Made by a program: the position numbers and the translations under genes | In this document: positions 15,851-23,655 of the stretch, piece after piece | Position numbering within the stretch: the first letter of the stretch is position 1 | Layout of the letters: each line of letters opens with the position of its first letter | Source: Streptomyces violaceusniger Tu 4113 | Lineage (GTDB): Bacteria > Actinomycetota > Actinomycetes > Streptomycetales > Streptomycetaceae | Direction: 5' to 3' | DNA length: 64,000 nucleotides | Assembly (NCBI RefSeq): GCF_000147815.2 | Contig: NC_015957.1 | Span: 930,001 to 994,000 of the forward strand | The notes under the pieces: generated by a model | What the model saw: the letters and a program-made list of their open reading frames with translations, nothing else | Database searches by the model: none | What the model was told of the DNA's origin: nothing

Positions 15851-18094
15851 GTGGCCACCTTCCTGTATAAACTCGGCCGGTTCGCCTTCCGGCGACGCGG
15901 CTTCGTCGCCCTGATATGGGTGGCGCTTCTCGCGGTCGCGGGCGTCGGCGCCGCCACCGCCTCCCCGCCCGCCAACGACAGCTTCTCCATTCCGGGCACC
16001 GAGGCCCAGAAGGCATTCGACCTGCTGGAACAGCGGTTCCCCGGAGGTAACGCGGACGGCGCCACCGCCCGTGTGGTCTTCCGCGCCCCGAGCGGCGAGA
16101 AGATGACCGACCCGGACAACAAGGCGGTGGTCACCAAGACCGTCGCCGACCTCAAGGCGAGCTCGCCGCAGGTCGCCTCGGTCGCCGACCCGTACCAGGC
16201 CCGGGCCGTCAGCAAGGACGGCTCCACGGCGTACATCCTGACCAGCTACAAGGTCAACTCCATGGAGCTGAAGGACCCCGCCAAGGACGGTCTGAAGGAG
16301 GCGGGGGAGAAGGCCGAGAAGTCGGGCCTGAAGGTGCAGATCGGCGGTGACGCGCTCCAGGAGATGCCGGAGACCGGATCGACCGAGATCATCGGCATCG
16401 CGATCTCCGCGGTCGTCCTCGCCATCACCTTCGGCTCGCTGGTCGCCGCCGGACTTCCGCTGCTGACCGCGCTCATCGGCGTCGGCATCGGCATCGCGTC
16501 GATCACCGCGCTCGCCACCACCCTGGGGCTGTCCACCACCACCTCGACACTGGCGATGATGATCGGCCTCGCGGTCGGCATCGACTACGCGCTGTTCATC
16601 GTCTCCCGCTACCGCGCGGAGCTGGCCGAGGGGCGGGACCGGGAGGAAGCCGCCGGACGGGCCGTGGGCACCGCGGGCTCCGCGGTCGTTTTCGCCGGCC
16701 TTACGGTGGTCATCGCGCTGGTCGGCCTCGCCGTCGTCAACATCCCGATGCTGACCAAGATGGGCTTCGCCGCGGCCGGTACGGTCGTCATCGCCGTCCT
16801 GATCGCGATCAGCCTCATCCCGGCGGTGCTGGGCTTCGCGGGCAAGCGGGTGTTCGGGCGCAAGGCGCGCCGGCGGCTGGAGGAGCGCCTTGCGGCGGGT
16901 CCGGACGCCTCCGCCGAGGAGAAGCCCAATATGGGCACCCGCTGGGCGCGTTTCGTGCTGCGCCGCCCGCTGATGGTGCTCCTGGTGGCCGTGCTCGGCC
17001 TCGGTGCGGCCGCCGTGCCCGCCGTCAGCCTGGAGCTCGGCCTGCCGGACGACGGCTCGCAGCCGGTCAGCAGCCAAAAGCGCCAGGCCTACGACGCGAT
17101 CTCCGATGGCTTCGGCCCCGGCTACAACGGTCCGCTGATGGTGGTCGTCGATGCCAAGGGCAGCGATGATGCCAAGGGCGCGGCCGAGCAGGTCCGTAAG
17201 ACCATCACCCGCCTGGACGGTGTGGCCGGGGTCAGCCCGGCCACGTTCAACAAGGCCGGTGACACCGCGACGCTCACCGTCATCTCCAAGTACAAGCCGA
17301 GCAGCATCGACACCGAGAACCTGGTCGGCGACATCCGGGACGAGGCGAGCGGCTTCAAGGCCGACACCGGCGCCGAGGTGCTGGTGACCGGCCAGACGGG
17401 GATGAACATCGACATCTCGCAGAAGCTCAACGACGCGCTGGTGCCCTATCTGGTGCTCGTCGTCGGACTGGCCTTCCTGCTGCTGATGGTCGTCTTCCGG
17501 TCCGTCCTGGTGCCGCTCAAGGCGGCGCTCGGCTTCCTGCTCTCCGTCGTCGCGGCGCTCGGCGCGGTGGTCGCGGTCTTCCAGTGGGGCTGGCTGGCGG
17601 ATCTGTTCGGCGTCGAGGAGACCGGCCCGATCATGAGCATGATGCCGATCTTCATGATCGGTGTGGTGTTCGGTCTGGCGATGGACTACGAGGTCTTCCT
17701 GGTGACCCGGATGCGGGAGGCGTACGTCCACGGCGAGCGCCCCGGCCAGGCCGTCGTCACCGGCTTCCGGCACGGCGCCCGGGTGGTCACCGCGGCCGCG
17801 GTCATCATGATCAGCGTCTTCGCCGGGTTCATCGGCTCGTCCGAGTCGATGATCAAGATGATCGGCTTCGGCCTCGCCACCGCCGTCCTCTTCGACGCCT
17901 TCGTGGTCCGTATGGCCATCGTCCCGGCGGTCCTGGCCCTGCTCGGCAAGGCGGCCTGGTGGCTCCCGCGCTGGCTGGACCGGGCGCTGCCCAACGTGGA
18001 CGTGGAGGGCGAGGGACTGCGCAAGCAGCTCGAGGCGCCCCCCGTGGCCCAGCAGCGCGACTCCGACCCGGACGCCGAGCTGACGCGCGTCTGA
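15851..18094 (+). CDS. MMPL-family RND-type transporter
   Basis: 747 residues with two copies of the MMPL pattern: one membrane helix near the N-terminus (FVALIWVALLAVAGVGAAT), an extracytoplasmic loop beginning with PANDSFSIPGTEAQKAFDLL, then five to six helices including MIGLAVGIDYALFIVSRYR. The second half repeats this with MIGVVFGLAMDYEVFLVTRMREA. The G-x-D-Y/F motifs are the proton-relay signatures. A proton-driven exporter of lipids or hydrophobic compounds, likely controlled by the upstream TetR. GTG start with GGGAG 11 bases upstream. Confidence 0.93.
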   Translation: MATFLYKLGRFAFRRRGFVALIWVALLAVAGVGAATASPPANDSFSIPGTEAQKAFDLLEQRFPGGNADGATARVVFRAPSGEKMTDPDNKAVVTKTVADLKASSPQVASVADPYQARAVSKDGSTAYILTSYKVNSMELKDPAKDGLKEAGEKAEKSGLKVQIGGDALQEMPETGSTEIIGIAISAVVLAITFGSLVAAGLPLLTALIGVGIGIASITALATTLGLSTTTSTLAMMIGLAVGIDYALFIVSRYRAELAEGRDREEAAGRAVGTAGSAVVFAGLTVVIALVGLAVVNIPMLTKMGFAAAGTVVIAVLIAISLIPAVLGFAGKRVFGRKARRRLEERLAAGPDASAEEKPNMGTRWARFVLRRPLMVLLVAVLGLGAAAVPAVSLELGLPDDGSQPVSSQKRQAYDAISDGFGPGYNGPLMVVVDAKGSDDAKGAAEQVRKTITRLDGVAGVSPATFNKAGDTATLTVISKYKPSSIDTENLVGDIRDEASGFKADTGAEVLVTGQTGMNIDISQKLNDALVPYLVLVVGLAFLLLMVVFRSVLVPLKAALGFLLSVVAALGAVVAVFQWGWLADLFGVEETGPIMSMMPIFMIGVVFGLAMDYEVFLVTRMREAYVHGERPGQAVVTGFRHGARVVTAAAVIMISVFAGFIGSSESMIKMIGFGLATAVLFDAFVVRMAIVPAVLALLGKAAWWLPRWLDRALPNVDVEGEGLRKQLEAPPVAQQRDSDPDAELTRV

Positions 18095-18136
18095 CCTGTG
18101 TCTGACCCGCGTCTGAAGCCGACGTTACGTTTCGGC

Positions 18137-18174
18137 CCGACGGCGGCCTTCCGATCCCGGAAGGCCGCCGTCGG
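18137..18174 (+). terminator. Perfect 17-bp hairpin terminator after the MMPL gene
   Basis: CCGACGGCGGCCTTCCG (18137-18153), loop ATCC, and CGGAAGGCCGCCGTCGG (18158-18174). It separates the MMPL gene from the nickel/cobalt transporter operon. Confidence 0.88.
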
Positions 18175-18220
18175 CGTGTGATCCTGGGCCATCCCGATCG
18201 ATTCCGCGATGACCGCGCTC

Positions 18221-18251
18221 TTGCGAATGACTTGCAGGTACGGGCTACCAT
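18221..18251 (+). promoter_or_regulatory. Nur-box-like site overlapping the cbiM promoter
   Basis: TTGCGA-ATGAC-TTGCAG (18221-18237) matches the direct-repeat form reported for the Streptomyces nickel-responsive Fur-family regulator Nur (TTGCAA-N5-TTGCAA) at ten of twelve defined bases by eye. The first TTGCGA could also serve as a -35 with TACCAT (18246-18251) as -10, so bound Nur would block the promoter. The consensus is from memory. Confidence 0.55.
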
Positions 18252-18288
18252 CGGGCCGATAGCAGCAGCTCAGGAGCGGAGTCCCGCC

Positions 18289-19425
18289 ATGCATGTGCCC
18301 GACGGATTCATCGACGCGCCGGTGTCGGCGGTGGCCGGTGTGGTCGCCGCCGGGGCCGTCGCGGTCAGTTTGCGCGGTGCCCGGCGGGAGCTCGACGAGC
18401 GGACCGCGCCGCTGGCCGGGCTGGTGGCGGCGTTCATCTTCGCCGTGCAGATGCTCAACTTCCCCGTCGCCGCCGGGACCAGCGGGCATCTGCTGGGCGG
18501 GGCGCTGGCCGCGATACTCGTGGGGCCGTATACGGGGGTGCTGTGCGTCTCCGTGGTGCTGCTGATGCAGGGCGTCCTGTTCGCGGACGGCGGCCTTACG
18601 GCGCTCGGCGTCAACATCACGGACATGGCCCTGGTCACCACGGTCGTGGCGTACGCGATCTTCCGCACGATCGTGAAACTGGCCCCGCATCGCCGCCGTA
18701 CGGTCACCGTCGCGTCCTTTGTGGCGGCGCTGGTCTCCGTACCGGCCGCGGCGGTGGCCTTCACGGCGATCTACGCGCTCGGCGGCACGGCCGATGTGGC
18801 GATCGGCAAGGTCTTCGCGGCGATGGTCGGGGTGCATGTGCTGATCGGCATCGGCGAGGCGGCGATCACCGCGCTGACCGTCGGTGCCGTGGTGGCCGTA
18901 CGGCCGGATCTGGTCTACGGGGCGCGGGGGGTGACCGCGCGTCCGCTGGAGATCCGCGACAGCCCGCTGGCCCCGGCCGCTCCGGGAGCGGTGGCCCGGG
19001 CCGGGGCACCGGCGGCCGAATCCTCGACGGCGAGTTCCGAGGCGCCTCAGACCCCCGCCTCCGAGACTCGCGAGACCTCCGCGACCCGCGAGCCCGCCGC
19101 CGTGCCGCAGCGGTCGGCGCGGCGCGTATGGCTGGCCGGGCTCGCGGCCGCGCTGCTGTGCGCCGGGGTCGTGAGCTTCTACGCCTCCGCCAGTCCCGAC
19201 GGGCTGGAGAAGGTCGCCCATGACAAGGGGATCGACGCGAAGGAAGAGGACCACGGCGCCAAGGACTCCCCGCTCGCCGACTACGGCGTCAAGGACATCT
19301 CCGACGCCCGGCTCTCCGGCGGGCTCGCCGGGGTGATCGGCGTGGGGGCCACCCTCGCCGTCGGGTCCGGGGTCTTCATCGTCGTACGGCGGCGCCGGGC
19401 GACGGCCGAGAGCGGGCGGGGCTGA
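18289..19425 (+). CDS. cbiM: CbiM-CbiN fusion, Ni/Co ECF transporter substrate-binding component
   Basis: 378 residues. The N-terminus MHVPDGFID carries the metal-binding Met-His ends of mature CbiM/NikM, followed by the multi-helix membrane domain (FIFAVQMLNFPVAAGTSGHLLGG, GVNITDMALVTT). After an Ala/Ser/Glu-rich linker comes a second membrane segment and a PDGLE-containing domain equivalent to CbiN/NikN, ending in a last helix, so the M and N subunits are fused. It selects Ni2+ or Co2+ at the membrane. Ribosome site AGGAG is about 12 bases upstream. Starts the cbiM-cbiQ-cbiO operon. Confidence 0.93.
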   Translation: MHVPDGFIDAPVSAVAGVVAAGAVAVSLRGARRELDERTAPLAGLVAAFIFAVQMLNFPVAAGTSGHLLGGALAAILVGPYTGVLCVSVVLLMQGVLFADGGLTALGVNITDMALVTTVVAYAIFRTIVKLAPHRRRTVTVASFVAALVSVPAAAVAFTAIYALGGTADVAIGKVFAAMVGVHVLIGIGEAAITALTVGAVVAVRPDLVYGARGVTARPLEIRDSPLAPAAPGAVARAGAPAAESSTASSEAPQTPASETRETSATREPAAVPQRSARRVWLAGLAAALLCAGVVSFYASASPDGLEKVAHDKGIDAKEEDHGAKDSPLADYGVKDISDARLSGGLAGVIGVGATLAVGSGVFIVVRRRRATAESGRG

Positions 19426-19427
19426 CG

Positions 19428-20192
19428 ATGGGCGCGGGACACGCGCACAAGCTCTACCGGGCGGGCCGGTCGCCCGTCCACGCCCTCCCCCCGCACTGCA
19501 AGATCGCGGCCGTCTTCTGCTTCGTCCTCGTCGTCGTCTCCACGCCCCGCGAGGCCGCCTGGGCCTTCGGGGCGTACGCGCTGCTGCTGGCCGGGGTGGC
19601 GGCGGCGGCCCGGATACCGGCCGGGTATCTGCTGCGGCGGCTGCTGATCGAGATCCCGTTCGTGGCCTTCGCCGTGCTGATGCCGTTCATCGCGGAGGGC
19701 CCGCGGGTGGCCGTGCTGGGGATGTCGCTCAGCGAGTCCGGGCTGTGGAGCGCCTGGAACATCCTCGCCAAGGGCACCCTCGGCGTCGCCGCCTCCGTCC
19801 TCCTGGCCTCCACGACCGAGCTGCGCGCCCTGCTGCTGGGGCTACAGCGGCTGCGGATGCCCTCGCTGCTGGTGCAGATCGCCTCGTTCATGATCCGCTA
19901 CGGGGACGTCATCTCCGATGAGATGCGCCGGATGCGGATCGCCCGCCAGTCACGCGGGTTCGAGGCGCGCGGGGTCCGCCACTGGGGGGTGCTCGCCTCC
20001 TCGGCCGGGGCGCTGTTCATCCGCTCGTACGAACGGGGCGAACGGGTCCACCTGGCGATGGTCAGCCGGGGCTATACGGGCACCATGCCGGTGATCGACG
20101 ATGTGACGGCGTCCCGTGCCCAGTGGACGCACGCCGCCGCCCTCCCGCTGACCGCGCTTGCGGTCTGCCTGACCGGATGGATGCTCCCATGA
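19428..20192 (+). CDS. cbiQ: CbiQ, energy-coupling membrane component of the Ni/Co ECF transporter
   Basis: 254 residues with five or so hydrophobic helices and the coupling motifs of T components: RIARQSRGFEARG and LAMVSRGYTG, which contact the ATPase. The start is only two bases after the cbiM stop and its own stop overlaps cbiO. It transmits ATP-driven motion from CbiO to the CbiM substrate unit. Confidence 0.92.
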   Translation: MGAGHAHKLYRAGRSPVHALPPHCKIAAVFCFVLVVVSTPREAAWAFGAYALLLAGVAAAARIPAGYLLRRLLIEIPFVAFAVLMPFIAEGPRVAVLGMSLSESGLWSAWNILAKGTLGVAASVLLASTTELRALLLGLQRLRMPSLLVQIASFMIRYGDVISDEMRRMRIARQSRGFEARGVRHWGVLASSAGALFIRSYERGERVHLAMVSRGYTGTMPVIDDVTASRAQWTHAAALPLTALAVCLTGWMLP

Positions 20193-20959
20193 CCGACCCC
20201 GCCACCACCCCGCCGTCCCTCCAGGTGGCCGGTCTGGCCTATGCGTACCCCGACGGCCATCAGGCCCTCTTCGGCGTCGATCTGACCGTGGCCCGCGGCG
20301 AGCGCGTCGCGCTGCTCGGCCCCAACGGCGCGGGCAAGACCACGCTCGTGCTGCACCTCAACGGCATCCTTACGGCGGGCGCCGGGACCGTCACGGTCGC
20401 GGGGCTGCCCGTGGCGAAGGCGCATCTGGCCGAGATCCGCCGCCGGGTGGGCATCGTCTTCCAGGACCCGGACGACCAGCTCTTCATGCCGACCGTGCGC
20501 GAGGACGTGGCCTTCGGCCCGGCCGCGGCCGGGCTGCGCGGCCCGGAGCTGGAGGAGCGGGTGCGCCGCGCCCTGGAGCGGGTCGGAATGGCGGAGTTCG
20601 CCGACCGGCCGCCCCACCACCTCTCCTTCGGGCAGCGCCGGCGGGTGGCCGTGGCGACCGTGCTGGCCATGGAGCCGGAGATCCTGGTCCTGGACGAGCC
20701 CTCGTCCAACCTCGACCCGGCCTCGCGCCGCGAACTCGCCGACATCCTGCGCTCCCTGGAGGTGACCGTGCTGATGGTCACCCACGATCTGCCGTACGCG
20801 CTGGAGCTGTGCCCGCGCTCGGTGGTGCTCAGCGGCGGGGTGATCGCGGCGGACGGCGGGACGCAGGAGCTGCTGTGCGACGAGGAGCTCATGCGCGAGC
20901 ACCGGCTGGAGCTCCCCTTTGGCTTCGATCCCCGCTCGGTGACGGCGCCGGTGAGGTGA
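20189..20959 (+). CDS. cbiO: CbiO, ATPase of the Ni/Co ECF transporter
   Basis: 256 residues; an ABC ATPase with Walker A GPNGAGKTT, Q-loop VFQDPDDQLFMPTV, signature LSFGQRRR (F in place of the usual G), Walker B ILVLDEPSSNLDP and the switch His in VTHDLPYALE. Start chosen at the ATG overlapping the cbiQ stop (ATGA); longer in-frame upstream starts would lie inside cbiQ. Completes the transporter. Confidence 0.93.
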   Translation: MTDPATTPPSLQVAGLAYAYPDGHQALFGVDLTVARGERVALLGPNGAGKTTLVLHLNGILTAGAGTVTVAGLPVAKAHLAEIRRRVGIVFQDPDDQLFMPTVREDVAFGPAAAGLRGPELEERVRRALERVGMAEFADRPPHHLSFGQRRRVAVATVLAMEPEILVLDEPSSNLDPASRRELADILRSLEVTVLMVTHDLPYALELCPRSVVLSGGVIAADGGTQELLCDEELMREHRLELPFGFDPRSVTAPVR

Positions 20960-21144
20960 CGGGGCGGGGCCGGCCGCTCACCCGCGCGGGGGCGCGGCGT
21001 GCTGACGGCGTCTCAGGCGCTCACGATCCGCTGAGAAGTTATGCACTATCGCCCGAGGCGTCGGCCGAAGTGATCGGCGCTTGCTTGGAGGCATTGAGCC
21101 CGTGGACTTCCGCCATGCCACACGGCGTTGGTGCTCGGCTTGTT

Positions 21145-21270
21145 GACGCTGTCCCCGTTCGCGACAGCAAGGTTCCCAACGGTCCGGCGTTGGTCTTCCC
21201 CGCGTCGTCCCTGGGCATCGTTCATATCGGCTGTCAGGGTGGAGAGTTCGCGGCGCCCGACCCTCGCTGA
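21145..21270 (+). pseudogene. Remnant of a DUF397-family gene
   Basis: The frame ending at 21270 reads DAVPVRDSKVPNGPALVFPAS then degenerates to SLGIVHIGCQGGEF, matching the C-terminal half of DUF397 proteins (usual form VRDSK-PxGPALxFxxxxW...F). The N-terminal KSSYSG half is absent and upstream reading frames are broken, so it is a fragment. The remaining 20960-21427 interval shows no other gene. An intact DUF397 gene lies at 59910. Confidence 0.6.
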
Positions 21271-21427
21271 CGCGGCTCATCAGCTTCTGTGGCCCCTGAC
21301 CGCTCGGCAGGGGCCGTCGCGCTGCCCCGGTACGGCTCGTGCCGCATGGGGTCGCACGGGTTCGGGGCGCGCGCTGTAACGCCACCTCTGTCGCGCCGCC
21401 CCGCCGCACCTGCGGCCCCTCGGGCGG

Positions 21428-22711
21428 TTACGCCTCCCGCGCCGCCAGGCAGGTCCGCACCGCGCGCACCAGCGCCTGCGCACGCGGATCCGCGGTGACA
21501 CCGCGCCGCATACCGTTGGTGACGTAGGCAAAGCCGATGCGCGCCTCCGGGTCGGCGAAGGCGAGGGAGCCGCCGCGCCCCGGGTGGCCGAAGGAGCCCG
21601 GCCCCAGCAGCGGGCAGGCGGGGCCGTGCAGCATGTAGCCGAGGCCGTATCGGGTGCCGACGACCAGGACCCGGTCCGGCCCCGCGGACTCCTCCGTACG
21701 GGCCATCGTGAGCGTCGCCGGGGCGAAGAGCCTGCCCCCCGAGCGGGCCGTACGGGCCGAGGGCAGCGGGCCGATCAGCGCCGCGTAGAAGCGGGCCAGC
21801 GCCTCGGCGGTGGCCACGCCGCCAGAGGCGGGCAGCTCGGCGGCGAGATAGCCGGGGTCGTTCTCGTCCGGCATCGGGGTGATCGCGGCGAACGCCCGCC
21901 GGGTCAGCGACTCGGGGTCTCGATACGCCTCGGCGACCGACCGCTTGGGGCGCAGCCGCGGACCGTGGGCGGCGGGCGCGGCGAGGGCCTCCACCGACGC
22001 GATCCGGCCGACCCGGCCCCGCTGCTCCTCGGGCAGCCCGAGCCACAGGTCGAGCCCCAGCGGGCGGGCGATCTCCTCGGCGATCCAGCGCCCGATGGTC
22101 CGCCCGGTGACCCTGCGCACCAGCTCGCCCAGCAGCCAGCTATACGTCTGGGCGTGGTAGCCGTGGTCCGTACCGGGCTCCCATACGGGGCGCTGGGCGG
22201 CGACGGCCCGCGGCCCGGATATGCCGTCGACGGCCTCGGCGGGGGTCAGCGGGGTGTCGAGCACGGGCACGCCGGTGCGGTGCGCGAGCAGATGCCGCAC
22301 CAGCACCCGCTCCTTGCCGGCCGCCTTGAACTCCGGCCAGTAGGTGCTGACCCGGCCGTCCAGGTCCAGTTGGCCGCGCTGATGCAGCAGCAGCGGCACG
22401 GCGGCGGCGACGCCCTTGGTGACCGACCGGACGACCTGCGCGGTGTCCTGGGTCCAGGGCTCGGGACCGCCGCCGGAAGCCTCGGGGCTGCTCTCGTCGT
22501 CGTTGTCGGCGGTCTGCGTGTCGGCGGTCTGCGTGTCGGGGGTCTTGGTGCCGCCCCACAGATCGACGACCTTCTCGCCCTCCCGGTAGAGCACCATGGC
22601 CGCACCGCGCTCGCCGTGCCGGGTGAAGTTCGCCGCGAAGGCGTCCCGGACCGGTTCGAAACCGTCGGCCACCGTGCCCTGGACGTCCACCACTGATCCG
22701 ACTCCCGCCAT
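21428..22711 (-). CDS. Serine hydrolase of the beta-lactamase/EstB esterase family
   Basis: 427 residues. The SxxK catalytic motif is Ser96-Val-Thr-Lys99 (VVRSVTKG), followed by HLLAHRTGVP and a Tyr-containing GYHAQTYSWLLGE segment in place of YxN, and GHPGRGG near the C-terminus as the third motif. This pattern is that of class C-like esterases rather than true beta-lactamases. Residues ~58-75 include a short TQTAD tandem repeat in a variable loop. Start at 22711 (MAGVGSVVDVQG) is favoured because upstream residues are not family-like. Cytosolic, no signal peptide. Divergent from an SDR gene. Confidence 0.86.
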   Translation of the reverse strand: MAGVGSVVDVQGTVADGFEPVRDAFAANFTRHGERGAAMVLYREGEKVVDLWGGTKTPDTQTADTQTADNDDESSPEASGGGPEPWTQDTAQVVRSVTKGVAAAVPLLLHQRGQLDLDGRVSTYWPEFKAAGKERVLVRHLLAHRTGVPVLDTPLTPAEAVDGISGPRAVAAQRPVWEPGTDHGYHAQTYSWLLGELVRRVTGRTIGRWIAEEIARPLGLDLWLGLPEEQRGRVGRIASVEALAAPAAHGPRLRPKRSVAEAYRDPESLTRRAFAAITPMPDENDPGYLAAELPASGGVATAEALARFYAALIGPLPSARTARSGGRLFAPATLTMARTEESAGPDRVLVVGTRYGLGYMLHGPACPLLGPGSFGHPGRGGSLAFADPEARIGFAYVTNGMRRGVTADPRAQALVRAVRTCLAAREA

Positions 22712-22854
22712 GCCGACCCGCGCGTGTGTGCTGTGTTTCTCCTTATGGTGCAACGTCCCGCGGGTGAGGATCATGCCGGGGCCGGGCAGGATCACCGGCG
22801 GACACGTCACCGTGGGGCGGCGGCGGTCCGAGAGCCGACGAGAAGGGGCACACG

Positions 22855-23655
22855 GTGCGGAGATTCGAGGGTTACGCGGTCATGCTCACCGGCGCGGGAC
22901 GCGGGATCGGCGAGGTCACCGCCCGCCGCTTCGCCGACGAGGGCGCCCGGGTGCTGATCACCGACCTGGACGGCGAACGGGCCGCGAAGGCCGCCGCGTC
23001 CATACGGGCCGACGGCGGCGAGGCCGAGTCGCTGGGCTGCGACGTGGCCCGGCGGGCGGACGCCGAGGCGGCCGTGGCGCACGCCGTAAGGAGCTTCGGA
23101 AGGCTGGACGTCCTGGTCAACAGCGCCCACTCATGCCACGTCGACACCCCGCTGTTCGAGGACCAGCTCGACGACGAGTGGCAGCAGGACATCGATGTCA
23201 CCCTTGGCGGCGCCTTCCGCTGCTCCCGCGCCGCGCTGCCGCATCTGGCCGCCGCGGACGGCCGGGGCGCGATCGTCAACGTCGGCTCGGTCAACGGCAT
23301 CCAGGACTTCGGCAACCACGCCTACAGCGCCGCCAAAGCGGGCCTGGGCAGCCTCACCCGCACCCTGGCCGCCCACGCCGCCCGGCGAGGCGTCCGCGTC
23401 AACCTCGTGGCCCCCGGCACGATCCGCACCCCCGGCTGGGACGGCCAGGAGGACACCCTGCGCCGCGCCGCCGAGGTCTACCCCCTCGGCCGGGTCGGCG
23501 AACCCGCCGACATCGCCGCCGCCATCACCTTCCTCGCCTCCTCCGACGCCGCCTGGATCACCGGGACCACCCTCCCCGTGGACGGCGGCATCATGACCAC
23601 GAACGTGGCGGTGCGCAGGGCCTTCGGTCACTTGGAGACGCCCAGCGAGACATAG
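22855..23655 (+). CDS. Short-chain dehydrogenase/reductase
   Basis: 266 residues of the classical SDR type: TGAGRGIG, ITDLDGERAA cofactor acidic residue favouring NAD(H), VNSAHS in place of NAG, VNVGSVNG with catalytic Ser, YSAAKAG (YxxxK) and the C-terminal TGTTLPVDGGIM. GTG start. Its last 28 bases overlap the 3' end of the converging caspase-fusion gene, so there is no room for a terminator between them. Confidence 0.9.
   Translation: MRRFEGYAVMLTGAGRGIGEVTARRFADEGARVLITDLDGERAAKAAASIRADGGEAESLGCDVARRADAEAAVAHAVRSFGRLDVLVNSAHSCHVDTPLFEDQLDDEWQQDIDVTLGGAFRCSRAALPHLAAADGRGAIVNVGSVNGIQDFGNHAYSAAKAGLGSLTRTLAAHAARRGVRVNLVAPGTIRTPGWDGQEDTLRRAAEVYPLGRVGEPADIAAAITFLASSDAAWITGTTLPVDGGIMTTNVAVRRAFGHLETPSET

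Noticed and set aside
14579..17773. A 1064-codon open frame on the minus strand
   Set aside because: It is antisense to the TetR and MMPL genes and part of the tricorn gene; the translation is low-complexity Arg/Asp/His-rich without any domain, a typical GC-rich shadow.
18175..18288. Cobalamin riboswitch before cbiM
   Set aside because: The leader is about 110 bases at most and no B12-box-like sequence is visible; a Nur-like box fits better.
21428..22711. Beta-lactamase resistance gene
   Set aside because: The SVTK and GYHAQTY motifs and lack of a signal peptide point to an EstB-like cytosolic esterase.
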